Made by a program: the position numbers and the translations under genes
Assembly: GCA_028355015.1 (NCBI GenBank)
Contig: JAOMRN010000002.1
Span: forward strand, 62,001 to 126,000
Length of the DNA stretch: 64,000 bases
DNA from: MGIIb-O2 sp002494975
Lineage (GTDB): Archaea > Thermoplasmatota > Poseidoniia > Poseidoniales > Thalassarchaeaceae
Reading direction: 5' to 3'
Shown: one piece after another, positions 26,200 through 35,791 of the stretch
How positions within the stretch are numbered: the stretch's first letter is position 1
Layout: the number at the start of each line of letters is the position of its first letter
Notes under the pieces: model-generated
Databases searched by the model: none
What the model saw: the letters and a program-made list of their open reading frames with translations, nothing else
What the model was told of the DNA's origin: nothing

Positions 26200-28083
26200 A
26201 TGTATATGGCGTGGCGCGACCTCCGTGAGTATATCCTCAATTTGAGAGATTCTGACGAACTTATTCGTATCAGTCACCCTGTTGACTGCTATTTAGAAGC
26301 AGGTTGTATCGCTGACAAACTTGTAAAAAAAGGTGGTCCAGCAATTATTTTCGATCAGCCACGTTTAGCGAATGGAGAAATTAGTAAATATCCTCTTGCA
26401 ATGAATTTATTTGGAACTAGAGAAAGAACCAACAAAGCACTCGGAGTAAAAGATCCAAAAGAAATTGGAGAAACTATGGTTAATCTGATGAAACCTGATA
26501 TCGGAGGCATCCTAAAAAAGCCTTGGACAGGTTTAGGGCTGGCCATGCAAGGGATGTCAATGGCACCAAAAAAAGTAAGGAAAGGTGCTTGTCAAGCAGT
26601 TATTATTGAGAATCCAGATATGACTAAACTCCCTATACCTACTACATGGCCGATGGATGGTGGGCCATTCATCACATTGCCATTAGTTGTGACTAAGGAT
26701 CCTAAAACTGGTCAACATAATATGGGTATGTACAGAGGACAAATATTTGGAGAAAAAGAGATTGGACTTCATTGGCAGGCACATAAACATGCAGCAGATC
26801 ATGCTGACGAAATTGGAAAAGAGAATCGTATGCCTGTTGCAATTTGCTTAGGTGGACCTCCTCCAGTAATGTTTAGTGCGATTTCCCCACTACCAGATAA
26901 TCTTTCAGAATATGAATTTGCAGGATTACTAAATGGAAGAAGGTTAAGAATTACAAAATGTCTAACTAATGACTTATGGGTCCCTTCAGAAGTTGATTTT
27001 GTAATAGAAGGATACACCATCCCAGGAGAAACTAGGACTGAAGGCCCATTTGGAGACCATTTTGGATATTACTGCTTAGAAGAAGAATACCCTGTAATGC
27101 ATGTTACGGCAATCACTCATAGAAAGAATCCGACTATTCCGATGACTATAGTTGGAGTCCCACCAATGGAAGATGGATATCTGGGAGAAGCAATCGGTGA
27201 CGCATTCCGTCCAGTACTACAATTTCAACACAGAGACGTAAAAGATCTCTTCTTACCTCTTGAAACGGGATTCCATAATCTTGCTATCGTGTCTTCTAAA
27301 CAAAGATATCCTAGACAGGCAAGGAAAACTGCTCTAGGGTTAATGGGTGCTGGGCAAATGATGTTTTTAAAATCAATAATTGCAGTAGATGAAGATCATG
27401 ATGTAAAAGATCTCGATGCACTGTTGAAAGCTGTTGATTATAATGTCAGAATACCTGAAGATTTGATAATTCTAGATGGAATGGTTGCAGATTCTTTAGC
27501 TCATGCATCCCCATGGCAGAACGTTCATTCAAAATTACTAATCGACGCTACAACACCAACTTCTAACGATCACAGAGCCAATGAACCCAAAATGATGGGA
27601 TGTCCTGATTCCTTAGGCGTATCTGCATCCGGTGTTGAGGGTGTTACTAAAGCGAAAATGATGGCTTCATCAATGCTGGTAATAACTACTAATGTCGAAG
27701 GAGGCCCTCGTCCAGAATCTAGTATGGAGGAAGTAAATGAAGAAGGTGCAAAGGCTCAGAGAGAGCAGATAGCAAGAATTCGAGATGAAATATGGTCATT
27801 AGAATCAGCTAAAAATCTTAGATGGTTATTCATTACAGATGATGATGCAGATTTAGATGAAGAACATTGGAGAAGAAGACTTCTGTGGCAATTATTTTGT
27901 AGATTTGAAGTAGCAAGAGATTTCCATTTTGATAAGGAAAGGAAAAGAGTTGCTTGGGATGCAACTGCTCCTATACCATCGAATGAAGGGCCATTACCAG
28001 TGAGAAGATGGCCTGCAGTAACTTTACATGACCCTGAAATCGAAGAAAGGGTTGAAAAGTGGATGGAAAGAGAGGGTTTGTAA
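26200..28083 (+). CDS. UbiD family decarboxylase
   Basis: 627 residues, at the long end for the family. The UbiD pattern is visible: FGTRERTNKALG, PTTWPMDGGPFIT, GMYRGQIFGEKEIGLHWQAHKH, AICLGGPPP, TEGPFGDHFGYY and AIGDAFRPVLQFQHRDVKD, with the catalytic Glu/Arg region in ETRTEGPFGDH. UbiD enzymes use prenylated FMN to (de)carboxylate aromatic or unsaturated acids. The stop overlaps the UbiA start as TAATG, which suggests quinone synthesis, possibly the MqnL step of the futalosine menaquinone route. No UbiX partner is in the window. Confidence 0.92.
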   Translation: MYMAWRDLREYILNLRDSDELIRISHPVDCYLEAGCIADKLVKKGGPAIIFDQPRLANGEISKYPLAMNLFGTRERTNKALGVKDPKEIGETMVNLMKPDIGGILKKPWTGLGLAMQGMSMAPKKVRKGACQAVIIENPDMTKLPIPTTWPMDGGPFITLPLVVTKDPKTGQHNMGMYRGQIFGEKEIGLHWQAHKHAADHADEIGKENRMPVAICLGGPPPVMFSAISPLPDNLSEYEFAGLLNGRRLRITKCLTNDLWVPSEVDFVIEGYTIPGETRTEGPFGDHFGYYCLEEEYPVMHVTAITHRKNPTIPMTIVGVPPMEDGYLGEAIGDAFRPVLQFQHRDVKDLFLPLETGFHNLAIVSSKQRYPRQARKTALGLMGAGQMMFLKSIIAVDEDHDVKDLDALLKAVDYNVRIPEDLIILDGMVADSLAHASPWQNVHSKLLIDATTPTSNDHRANEPKMMGCPDSLGVSASGVEGVTKAKMMASSMLVITTNVEGGPRPESSMEEVNEEGAKAQREQIARIRDEIWSLESAKNLRWLFITDDDADLDEEHWRRRLLWQLFCRFEVARDFHFDKERKRVAWDATAPIPSNEGPLPVRRWPAVTLHDPEIEERVEKWMEREGL

Positions 28084-28961
28084 TGGGAACGAAAGAAATC
28101 TTGGAGTTTGTAAAAATTGAACATACTCTATTTTCTCTACCTTTCGTGCTTATTGGATATATTCTCGCTCATGAACAATTTATTGATGAGCTTGAAACTC
28201 AGAAATTCGGTATTGATTTACTCTGGATTCTTGTAGCTGCAATTGGAGCTAGAGGGCTTGCAATGGCTCTTAATCGTATAATAGATCGTGACGTAGATGC
28301 TGAAAACCCACGTACAGCTAACCGACACTTAGTCTCTGGCTCAATGACTATGCAAACTGCATATTTACTTTCTATTGGGTTTCTTTCAATGCTTCTCTTA
28401 GGCGCCTGGCAATTAAATGAAGTAGCCTTGATGATGGCTTGGTTACCAGTTGCAGTATTCACAATATATCCATATGTCAAAAGATACTCTTGGCTCTGCC
28501 ACCTATGGCTTGGGATTTGTCTAGGTTTAGCCCCAGCTGGTGCATGGCTAGCAGTTGCGGCAGACATCCATGGTTGGGGTGCAATAACTGATTATTTGTG
28601 GAGTCCTGAAATATTATTCATTTCTCTTGGAGTGATGTTTTGGATTACCGCTTTCGATATTAACTATGCGCGTATGGATGTAGAAAGCGATAGAGAAAAT
28701 GGGATATATTCATTTCCAGCACGATTTGATGAGAATACAACCACAAGGACATCTGTACAATTAACTCTAGTTTGGTTCGCATGCTTTGCAATATCAGACC
28801 CAATGGATGAGCTTTGGTTTCTCGCTGCTGCCCTTACTATGGCATTAGCCAATATAGTAGTAATATTGTCTAGGACCAAATTAGAAGACTTTCAAACTAC
28901 CTTTTTCAGAGTTTCAATGTTAACAGGATGGGTACTTCTGGGCGCGATAATACTAGAATAA
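28083..28961 (+). CDS. UbiA family prenyltransferase
   Basis: 292 residues, eight or nine membrane helices. The first Asp-rich motif is NRIIDRDVDAENPRT (prenyl-diphosphate/Mg2+ binding) and the second is FDINYARMDVESDRENG. It transfers a prenyl chain to an aromatic acceptor at the membrane. Overlap with UbiD (TAATG at 28081-28085) suggests the two act consecutively in quinone synthesis, as UbiA/MqnP with UbiD/MqnL do elsewhere. The upstream in-frame ATG at 28059 is less likely because the one-base overlap is the local norm. Confidence 0.92.
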   Translation: MGTKEILEFVKIEHTLFSLPFVLIGYILAHEQFIDELETQKFGIDLLWILVAAIGARGLAMALNRIIDRDVDAENPRTANRHLVSGSMTMQTAYLLSIGFLSMLLLGAWQLNEVALMMAWLPVAVFTIYPYVKRYSWLCHLWLGICLGLAPAGAWLAVAADIHGWGAITDYLWSPEILFISLGVMFWITAFDINYARMDVESDRENGIYSFPARFDENTTTRTSVQLTLVWFACFAISDPMDELWFLAAALTMALANIVVILSRTKLEDFQTTFFRVSMLTGWVLLGAIILE

Positions 28962-28969
28962 TCGGTTGG

Positions 28970-31273
28970 GTGTGCAATATATTTGTTTTGAAGTCTGACT
29001 ATGGTACTGCCGGAGACCAAGAACAGGCAATTCAAGAATTAATTAATCAAATTAATCAAGGTCAAGAAAGATGCGTCTTAATGGGTGTTACAGGTTCAGG
29101 TAAAACATTTGCAATGGCTAATATTATCGAAAGATTACAAATTCCTACATTAATATTATCGCATAATAAGACTTTGGCAAGACAGTTATGGCAAGAAATG
29201 AGCGAATTATTTCCTAAAAATGCTGTAGAGTATTTTGTAAGTTATTATGATTATTACCAGCCGGAAGCATATCTTCCAGGAAGAGACATGTATATCGACA
29301 AAGAATTACAGATGAATGAGAGAATTGAGCAAGAAAGATTCTCCACAGTTGCATCTTTAGTTAGTAGACCTGATGTAATTGCTGTAGGTACTGTTTCTGT
29401 CATTTATGGCCTTAATCCACCTGAAGTATTCCAGCAATCACATGTTCGCCTAAGTGTAGGACAAGAAGCAGATCCTCAAGAGATTGTTAGAGAACTGGTT
29501 GCTTTACAGTATAGGAGAACTAATGGCGAAATAGTACGAGGTGACGTTCGACTTCGAGGAGAAGTTCTAGACGTTTGGATGCCGAGTAGAGACGACCCAA
29601 TTCGAATTAGGTTTGGATGGGACGGAATAGAAAGAATACAGGTATGCGAAGCAGTTTCTTGGGAGCCGTTAGATGAAATAGGAGAAGCATGGATACATCC
29701 TAGAGAATTCTACATGACAAGCGAGGAGAAATTTGGTCAAGCAATTGAAGACATAGAAACAGAATTAGATCAAAGAATAGACCATTATCATTCAAAAGGA
29801 ATGGAAATGGAAGCTCATAGAATAGAACAGAGGACAAAATTTGACTTAGAAATGTTAACTGAGATAGGGTCGTGTAAAGGAGTTGAAAATTACTCGAGAC
29901 ATTTTGATGGTAGAGAGAAAAACGAGAGGGCCTACTGTCTTCTTGATTTCTTCTCAACCTGCGCTGAACAATTTCATGGAGATCCAGAAAAATATCTTGT
30001 AATAATGGATGAAAGTCACGTCACATTACCTCAAGTTGGAGGAATGTATGGAGGTGACTATTCTCGAAAGAAAAATCTGATTGATCATGGTTTCCGACTC
30101 CCTTCAGCATTTGATAATAGGCCATTAAGAATTGATGAGTTTCAAGAGTTAATACCTCAAATGCTCTATGTTAGTGCAACACCAGGAGAAAGAGAATTAA
30201 GGCATCTAGCAGAGATAACTAAGCAGCCTATACCAGAAGGATTACTACATGTTCCAAGCAAAGGCGGAGGTGGAAAACCGGATATTGAGAAAAGAAAGAA
30301 AAGAGCCTTTCTTGCAGAGACTATGCAGTCTATTAATGGAGTCGTACAAATGGAAATACGACCCACTGGGCTATTAGATCCAGTAATTGAAGTTAGACCA
30401 ACAGAAGGTCAAATTCAAGATCTTGAAGATGAAATTCGCTTACGTATTGAATCGAATGAACGAGTTCTGGTTACTGTGATGACAATTAAGTTCGCAGAAG
30501 AAGTTGCAGAATATCTCAATCGTAACGGATTCAAGGCTCATCATCTACATAGTGAGATTGATACACTAGAGAGAACTGAAATTATCAAAGCACTCAGATT
30601 GGGGCATATCGATATTATAGTTGGAATAAATCTTCTAAGAGAAGGATTAGATATTCCTGAAGTTAGCTTAGTGGCTATATTTGATGCAGATAAAGAAGGT
30701 TTCTTGAGGAATGAACGTTCACTACTACAAACTATAGGTAGGGCATCAAGAAACCAAAATGGCAGAGTCATTCTATACGCAGATTCAATATCAGCGGCGA
30801 TGGAAGCATCAATTAAACAAACAATTGAGAGAAGGAAAAGACAAAATAATTACAATGAAGAAAATCAAATAACTCCTCAAACGATAAAAAAAGCGATGCC
30901 TGTGATGAATTCTGAAACTGGAGATTTAATGGCAGGTGTTGCAGGAAAGGGAGTTGAGGGTGGAAGAAGATTGGTTGCTAAGAAACCTGGGAAAAAGGGA
31001 GTTGAGGGTTTAGCGAAAAAATTCTCTCTGGGAGCAGCAGCATGGAATACTACTGGTTCAGTTTTAGATAACATTAGTCAACCAGATTGGAATGATGAAA
31101 GTAATACTTTGGTAGACGAAAATGTGGAGCAGTCTGTCGAAAATAATGATGACAGAATCAAACTAATAAATAGGATGGAAAGAGAAATGAAGGCTGCAGC
31201 CGCGAGACTTGATTTCGAAAGGGCAGCACAATTAAGAGACCGAATTTATCAATTAGAGAATCCGACTAATTGA
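28970..31273 (+). CDS. uvrB: excinuclease ABC subunit B
   Basis: 767 residues from GTG 28970, eight bases after the UbiA stop. An ATG at 28928 would add 14 residues and overlap UbiA. The N-terminus (FVLKSDYGTAGDQEQAI) matches UvrB. Walker A is GVTGSGKT (about 39-46), and the damage-probing beta-hairpin region reads YYDYYQPEAYLP. The helicase motifs DESH, SATPG, GRASRN and the C-terminal UVR motif (MKAAAARLDFERAAQLRD) are all present. It verifies lesions in nucleotide excision repair with UvrA and UvrC, which are not in this window. It is a bacterial-type gene in an archaeal setting. A ~100-residue Gly/Lys-rich linker precedes the UVR motif. Confidence 0.96.
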   Translation: MCNIFVLKSDYGTAGDQEQAIQELINQINQGQERCVLMGVTGSGKTFAMANIIERLQIPTLILSHNKTLARQLWQEMSELFPKNAVEYFVSYYDYYQPEAYLPGRDMYIDKELQMNERIEQERFSTVASLVSRPDVIAVGTVSVIYGLNPPEVFQQSHVRLSVGQEADPQEIVRELVALQYRRTNGEIVRGDVRLRGEVLDVWMPSRDDPIRIRFGWDGIERIQVCEAVSWEPLDEIGEAWIHPREFYMTSEEKFGQAIEDIETELDQRIDHYHSKGMEMEAHRIEQRTKFDLEMLTEIGSCKGVENYSRHFDGREKNERAYCLLDFFSTCAEQFHGDPEKYLVIMDESHVTLPQVGGMYGGDYSRKKNLIDHGFRLPSAFDNRPLRIDEFQELIPQMLYVSATPGERELRHLAEITKQPIPEGLLHVPSKGGGGKPDIEKRKKRAFLAETMQSINGVVQMEIRPTGLLDPVIEVRPTEGQIQDLEDEIRLRIESNERVLVTVMTIKFAEEVAEYLNRNGFKAHHLHSEIDTLERTEIIKALRLGHIDIIVGINLLREGLDIPEVSLVAIFDADKEGFLRNERSLLQTIGRASRNQNGRVILYADSISAAMEASIKQTIERRKRQNNYNEENQITPQTIKKAMPVMNSETGDLMAGVAGKGVEGGRRLVAKKPGKKGVEGLAKKFSLGAAAWNTTGSVLDNISQPDWNDESNTLVDENVEQSVENNDDRIKLINRMEREMKAAAARLDFERAAQLRDRIYQLENPTN

Positions 31274-32283
31274 ATACGAAAGTGTTTTTCGAAAGACTTG
31301 TGTCTACCTACTCACGTGATGATTTTAGTGCGCCAGTTGAGGACTATAACTTCTCAAAAATAGATGACGTACACTCACTAATTAATCAGATGTCAAGGGC
31401 AGGAGGATTTACTGCAACAAAACTTGCTCATGCGCGAGATATACTGAAAATGAGTATCGAAAAGACAGATGAAAAAGGAGTTCTAAACTGGCTTTCTTTC
31501 CCTGCTTGCTTGTGTGCAACGGGAACTAGAGGATTTTTCTTAGAAGCAATAAAGCGTAAGTCGTTCAATGTGATAATTACAACTTGTGGAACTTTAGATC
31601 ACGATATCGCTAGAACGTATCAAGACTATTTTCATGGAGACTTCAGTCTTGATGATATCGCATTAGGAGAGGAAGGATTGAATCGATTGGGTAATGTAAT
31701 TGTTCCAAACGAATGTTATGGGGATATTTTAGAGAAAAGAGTCTTACCTTGGTTAGAAGAGATTGAAACAGAAAGAAAAGAGAAATTTCCAGATAATCCA
31801 TGGTTAGGATTTGGTTCCGTTGAATTATGTTGGGCTATGGGAGATAGAATTCAAGATGAGACATCATTACTTTATTGGGTTGCAAAACATAGAATCCCGA
31901 TGGTAATCCCTGGACTTTCAGATGGCTCGATTGGAGCTCAGCTTTTCATGCACAGACAAAAGAATCCTAATTTCATGGTTGATTTCTTGGCAGATGAACA
32001 AATATTATCCGATTTAACTTGGACAGCTGAAGAATCACACGCACTAATGGTTGGGGGTGGAATATCCAAACATCATGTGATCTGGTGGAATCAATATAGA
32101 GATGGTCTAGATTCTGCTGTAGGAATCACAACCGCGCCCGAACACGATGGTTCGTTATCGGGTGCTCGGCTCAAAGAAGCTATATCCTGGGGAAAAATAC
32201 GTCCAGAGGCGCCTCAAGTAGTAGTTGAGGGAGATGCAAGCGTGTTATTGCCCCTTTTAGGCGCTGATTTATTCAGAAATTAG
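31270..32283 (+). CDS. dys: deoxyhypusine synthase
   Basis: 337 residues starting at TTG 31270, which overlaps the UvrB TGA by four bases. It matches deoxyhypusine synthases: FPACLCATGTRGFFLEAI, TTCGTLDHDIAR, HRIPMVIPGLSDGSIGAQ, then GGGISKHHVIWWNQYRDG containing the catalytic Lys (about 266), and ITTAPEHDGSLSGARL as the NAD/spermidine site. It transfers the aminobutyl group of spermidine to a lysine in aIF5A. The aIF5A gene itself is not in the window. Last gene of the UbiD-UbiA-UvrB unit by spacing. Confidence 0.94.
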   Translation: MNTKVFFERLVSTYSRDDFSAPVEDYNFSKIDDVHSLINQMSRAGGFTATKLAHARDILKMSIEKTDEKGVLNWLSFPACLCATGTRGFFLEAIKRKSFNVIITTCGTLDHDIARTYQDYFHGDFSLDDIALGEEGLNRLGNVIVPNECYGDILEKRVLPWLEEIETERKEKFPDNPWLGFGSVELCWAMGDRIQDETSLLYWVAKHRIPMVIPGLSDGSIGAQLFMHRQKNPNFMVDFLADEQILSDLTWTAEESHALMVGGGISKHHVIWWNQYRDGLDSAVGITTAPEHDGSLSGARLKEAISWGKIRPEAPQVVVEGDASVLLPLLGADLFRN

Positions 32284-32364
32284 CACTTTTTATCACTTTT
32301 TAGGCGTAAAACGGCTATTTCTAAAACACTTGAATAATGACGATTACAAGCATTGAGGGGCACA

Positions 32365-32409
32365 ATGGCTAAGAACGGACATAGATGCCGGCTTTTCTAT
32401 GTCCGTTGA
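32365..32409 (+). other. short upstream ORF with good ribosome site, overlapping the H1-like start
   Basis: ATG 32365 follows GAGGGG at a good distance and encodes MAKNGHRCRLFYVR before TGA at 32407-32409. It overlaps the ATG of the H1-like gene (32399) in another frame. It may be a regulatory leader peptide, or the ribosome may terminate and re-initiate on the main ORF. A sequencing frameshift is less likely because the main ORF begins with a proper ATG. Confidence 0.35.
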
Positions 32410-32578
32410 ATCGATGGTACAAGGAATGATAGATGCACTAACAGAAGCTATGGGAGATGCTGCAAAGCACGACAAGGGTAATGCCGCTGCTGGCACCCGT
32501 GTTCGTAAGGCTATGCAAGCTGCAAAGGCAACAGCACAAGATGTTCGTGCTAAAGTCCAAGCAGATAAGAACAACTGA
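32399..32578 (+). CDS. small histone H1/Hc1-like DNA-binding protein
   Basis: 59 residues, ATG 32399 to TGA 32576-32578. The core DAAKHDKGNAAAGTRVRKA followed by helical Lys/Ala-rich sequence (AKATAQDVRAKVQADKNN) matches the Hc1/histone-H1-like mini-proteins of bacteria, which bind DNA through a basic helix. It probably has a nucleoid role. No ribosome site precedes its own ATG; the strong one lies before the overlapping short upstream ORF. It stands alone between deoxyhypusine synthase and a convergent gene. Confidence 0.75.
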   Translation: MSVESMVQGMIDALTEAMGDAAKHDKGNAAAGTRVRKAMQAAKATAQDVRAKVQADKNN

Positions 32579-32602
32579 GTTCGTTAATACGATCTCTAAG
32601 TC

Positions 32603-33334
32603 TTATGACTCTGGCTCTGACTGGAATTTAGCGTAAGCAAGAAATTCCATCAAGGCTACACGCATTGGGGTTAAAGGCCTCCAACCTTCTTCTCTACCTG
32701 CATTTTGCATTGCTTCATGCAGAGGTTTTAGATCCGGTCGGAGCCTTTTTCCTTCGTATTGAATAGCTGCCGGACTTGGTATGCCAGAAAGTGATTCTAC
32801 TGTATGAGAATTTGTGATAGCATTAGTAAATCGATGCCATAGCAAATTTATTTCAGAAATCACTGCATCAGGAGTCCAGGCTCTTCTGCCGCACAAATCA
32901 ATCACTCCTTGTGCGAAAGCATCAGTATCTGCCATAACCAATAATGAAACTGCATCGGTAGTATCTCGAATATGTACCCAATGCTTAGGTTTTATCTCAG
33001 GAGTTAGGTCTAATGACTCGACCCTGATCCACTCTACCCAATCTTCAACATCAATTGGACCCCATCCTTGACTGCCTTCAGGTATCATCAAATCATGGAT
33101 TCTAATAATAAGACCTGCATTTTTAATTTGATCTAAATTACCACTACGTGGATCATCATTTTCTGCGATGATCGCTACGTCGACTAAATCATTTGTAGCG
33201 TATTGGCCAAGTCCTACCGTAATATCTGCATCAGTTGAATCATGAGTAAATATAGCACCGGCCCTCTCCAGCCTATCCTTTAATGCAAGAAAGAAATTAT
33301 CTTTCTCTCCTAGAAGAGCAATCTTCTTCGACAT
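32603..33334 (-). CDS. divergent NAD-dependent epimerase/SDR-like protein
   Basis: 243 residues. The N-terminus (KKIALLGEKDNFFLALKDRL) has the position but not the glycines of a Rossmann GxxGxxG motif. The middle (HWVHIRDTTDAVSLLVMA) resembles the H-(I/V)-x-D-x-x-x-A segment of extended SDR sugar epimerases, and the end (GREEGWRPLTPMRVALMEFL) resembles their C-terminal helix. No Y-x3-K is visible. It may be a degenerate or non-catalytic member. It lies 35 bp downstream of the aminotransferase on the same strand. Confidence 0.5.
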   Translation of the reverse strand: MSKKIALLGEKDNFFLALKDRLERAGAIFTHDSTDADITVGLGQYATNDLVDVAIIAENDDPRSGNLDQIKNAGLIIRIHDLMIPEGSQGWGPIDVEDWVEWIRVESLDLTPEIKPKHWVHIRDTTDAVSLLVMADTDAFAQGVIDLCGRRAWTPDAVISEINLLWHRFTNAITNSHTVESLSGIPSPAAIQYEGKRLRPDLKPLHEAMQNAGREEGWRPLTPMRVALMEFLAYAKFQSEPES

Positions 33335-33369
33335 ACAGCACCTAAACTTGGCGAGTAGGGTCTAAAGTA

Positions 33370-34875
33370 TCATACTGCCGCAAGAAGTTCTTTTTCAGCA
33401 AAAGCAATCAAACAATCTCTGACAACATCGATTACTAAATCTATTTCTTTAGAAGTAATACCAAAATGAGGTGTGAAACGTAATGCATTTTGACCACCAT
33501 GGATAACTCCAAGACCATTTATTCTGCACCATTCTTCTACACAATCAAATCCTACAACAGGTAATCTCTCTGGATCAAGTTCAGCGCATAAAAGAAGACC
33601 TGAACCTTGGACTAGATGTATATCATTTGGAAATTCATGCTTCAATACATTGAGCTTCTCGACAAATTCTTCGCCTCTTTCGAGAATATTTGCACGCATT
33701 TCAGGAGTTACCTTACTCAAAACTTCAACTGCAGTTTCAAGAGCACGGGGGTTAGTCGTCATAGTATTTCCATAAATCCCTACTACATATAATTCAGCTG
33801 CACGTTCAGACAATCCAAGGACTGAAAGAGGATACTGACCTGCATTTAGAGCTTTAGACCAAGTTTCTAGATCGGGAACTTCAGCAGTTTGGAAACCAGG
33901 ATAGTCAACAATTGAGAGACATCCTTTACCACGGAATCCTGCCTGGATTGAATCAACAAGCAACATACTCCCATGTTCAGTTGTTAATCTACGCGCTTCA
34001 TCGTAGAATTCTCGGCTGATATCTTGCCCTGGTGAGCCTTCTCCTTGCACTGGCTCCAAAGCCATTAGTTCAATGAAGAAACCTTCTGAATCTGCTCTCT
34101 GAAATGCTGATTGTAAGTCTGCAATATTATTTGGCTCAACAATAATTATACTCTCACGATCACGGAAAGTTGCAAGATTTTTGATATATTTTGTTTTACA
34201 AGAATCTGAAATTGTCGCAGGTCTCTGTGTGCGCCCATGGAATGCTTGCTTCAAAGCAATCTTCTTGATTGGTTTTCCTTCATAACGCCCTCCATGGCCT
34301 GTCATTTGCTGTGCGTTAACGTCAGCAATCCTCATGCCTATTGTTACAGATTCGGAACCACTATTCATACAAACAAATTTTGAGAATGGACATTCACCAC
34401 GAGAATAACCTACTTCTTTACGAAGTGCCGCTGCAAGTCTCTTTTGACTGAATGATGCTGTCATTATGTTGGCCATAACCCAATTTTTTGACATAACGCC
34501 AATTATATCGTCTGGTCCGTGACCTCCTCCGAGCATACCATACCCTCCATTATCATGCAATACGGCACCATGAGATGTTACAATCCAGGGACCACGCGCT
34601 GCAATTGCAACATACGGATTTACAGTAGCGGGATTGTAAAAGTTGATGTAATCTGATTGTAAATGTGTGATTAAATCGGATTCATCCATCATCATGTACT
34701 CAGAACCAAACTCATCGAGATGTTGGTGATGAATTTGTGAGGCTTCTGAAACTGCCCGAATTAAACTTGGATCATCGTTTGCAAAACTGGTAACGATTTC
34801 GTCTTTCAAACCTACAGTTTGTTGATTTCCAGTATTGGCGCGGATTTCCGCCAGTTGAGCGAGTACATCTGACAT
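33370..34875 (-). CDS. class III pyridoxal-phosphate aminotransferase
   Basis: 501 residues. Fold type I: CMNSGSESVTIGMRIA for cofactor phosphate binding, FHGRTQ, LMALEPVQGEGSPGQD, MLLVDSIQAGFRGKG, and WSKALNAGQYPLSVLGLS with the likely Schiff-base Lys. Class III members move amino groups of ornithine, lysine, 4-aminobutyrate or similar omega-amines. The ~100-residue N-terminal extension and the Asn-Ala-Gly after the Lys do not fit the acetylornithine type. Exact substrate cannot be told. Its start faces a ~280-bp AT-rich spacer. Confidence 0.85.
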   Translation of the reverse strand: MSDVLAQLAEIRANTGNQQTVGLKDEIVTSFANDDPSLIRAVSEASQIHHQHLDEFGSEYMMMDESDLITHLQSDYINFYNPATVNPYVAIAARGPWIVTSHGAVLHDNGGYGMLGGGHGPDDIIGVMSKNWVMANIMTASFSQKRLAAALRKEVGYSRGECPFSKFVCMNSGSESVTIGMRIADVNAQQMTGHGGRYEGKPIKKIALKQAFHGRTQRPATISDSCKTKYIKNLATFRDRESIIIVEPNNIADLQSAFQRADSEGFFIELMALEPVQGEGSPGQDISREFYDEARRLTTEHGSMLLVDSIQAGFRGKGCLSIVDYPGFQTAEVPDLETWSKALNAGQYPLSVLGLSERAAELYVVGIYGNTMTTNPRALETAVEVLSKVTPEMRANILERGEEFVEKLNVLKHEFPNDIHLVQGSGLLLCAELDPERLPVVGFDCVEEWCRINGLGVIHGGQNALRFTPHFGITSKEIDLVIDVVRDCLIAFAEKELLAAV

Positions 34876-35159
34876 GAACTTCGGACGAAGGTGACACTCA
34901 TCAATATATGCCGTATTAGATTGAAATATTGTTCTTTAAATTGATTTTAAATTAATCGAAATATTGGAAAAAGTCAATTTCTGATAATCATACATAAAAT
35001 TAAACTAACTTTAGTTTTTCAATTGAAATTTTTAATTATAACTAAAAAAATCAATTGGATTATCAGTCTTAACTAGCGCATAGTATAAGTGCTAATTCCA
35101 CGACTCAGACTCAGGAGACACGCGACGGGATGCACCACTCCAACAATTGAGGAACAAAT
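34876..35159. promoter_or_regulatory. AT-rich divergent intergenic region
   Basis: Between the aminotransferase (minus) and the PRC-barrel-like gene (plus), 34917-35065 is strongly AT-rich with several TATA-like tracts on both strands. GAGG precedes the plus-strand ATG at 35160. No ORF with coding character is visible. It probably holds two divergent promoters. Confidence 0.4.
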
Positions 35160-35747
35160 ATGAACGAAGAAATAAGAATACAAGAGCTACTACAAAGAGA
35201 CGTATATGTGGGAGAAACATTGGTTGGGACGATCACAGGAGAAAGATTCCATCCAAGAGACGAATGTGTACAATCAGTGAGGATTCAAGTGACTGACGAT
35301 GTCGCTGGAGAATACATGAGAAAACCTGCAGAATATGCACCACTCTCGAAAGAATTGGTCCACAGTGTCAGACCAGATGGTAGCGTAAAACTAACTAAAT
35401 CTATTCGAGAATTACAGAGAAGATGGAGAAATACAGTTAGAATCAATGAAAAACTCTACGCACCAGATGAATTAATGGATAGAGCAGTATTAGATAATGA
35501 CGGTATTGATATCGGTAATGTAATTGAAATGAAGAAAACAAAAAGAACATTCAAGGGCGTCGTAGTAAAAACGCACTTTACAGTTAGAGACAGGTACAAC
35601 CTTCCAGAAACTATCGTAGTGCCTGTAGCACAATTAGGTCGAACTACTGCTCGTTTGGACGAGGTTATACTAAGATGCTCTACAAAGCGCCTAGTAACTC
35701 TGCCTACATACCTCAAACTAAACGATCCAAATTTTGAAGAAGAGTGA
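35160..35747 (+). CDS. PRC-barrel-like protein, unknown function
   Basis: 195 residues. The C-terminal half (AVLDNDGIDIGNVIEMKK, then IVVPVAQLGRTTARLDEVIL) has the spacing of a PRC-barrel: D-x-x-G-x-x-I-G-x-V and a late I/V-x-V-P. The N-terminal half (VYVGETLVGTITGERF) may be a second divergent barrel. PRC-barrels occur in RNA processing (RimM) and archaeal cell-division factors (CdpB). Which of these applies cannot be told. Followed by tRNA-Ile on the opposite strand. Confidence 0.5.
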   Translation: MNEEIRIQELLQRDVYVGETLVGTITGERFHPRDECVQSVRIQVTDDVAGEYMRKPAEYAPLSKELVHSVRPDGSVKLTKSIRELQRRWRNTVRINEKLYAPDELMDRAVLDNDGIDIGNVIEMKKTKRTFKGVVVKTHFTVRDRYNLPETIVVPVAQLGRTTARLDEVILRCSTKRLVTLPTYLKLNDPNFEEE

Positions 35748-35791
35748 TTATTGGCCATTTATGGCAATATAGTATCCACTGAAAGAAATAA

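Noticed and set aside
32344..32574. 76-aa ORF on the minus strand
   Set aside because: It is antisense to the H1-like mini-protein, whose plus-strand translation matches a known family pattern; the minus frame looks like low-complexity shadow.
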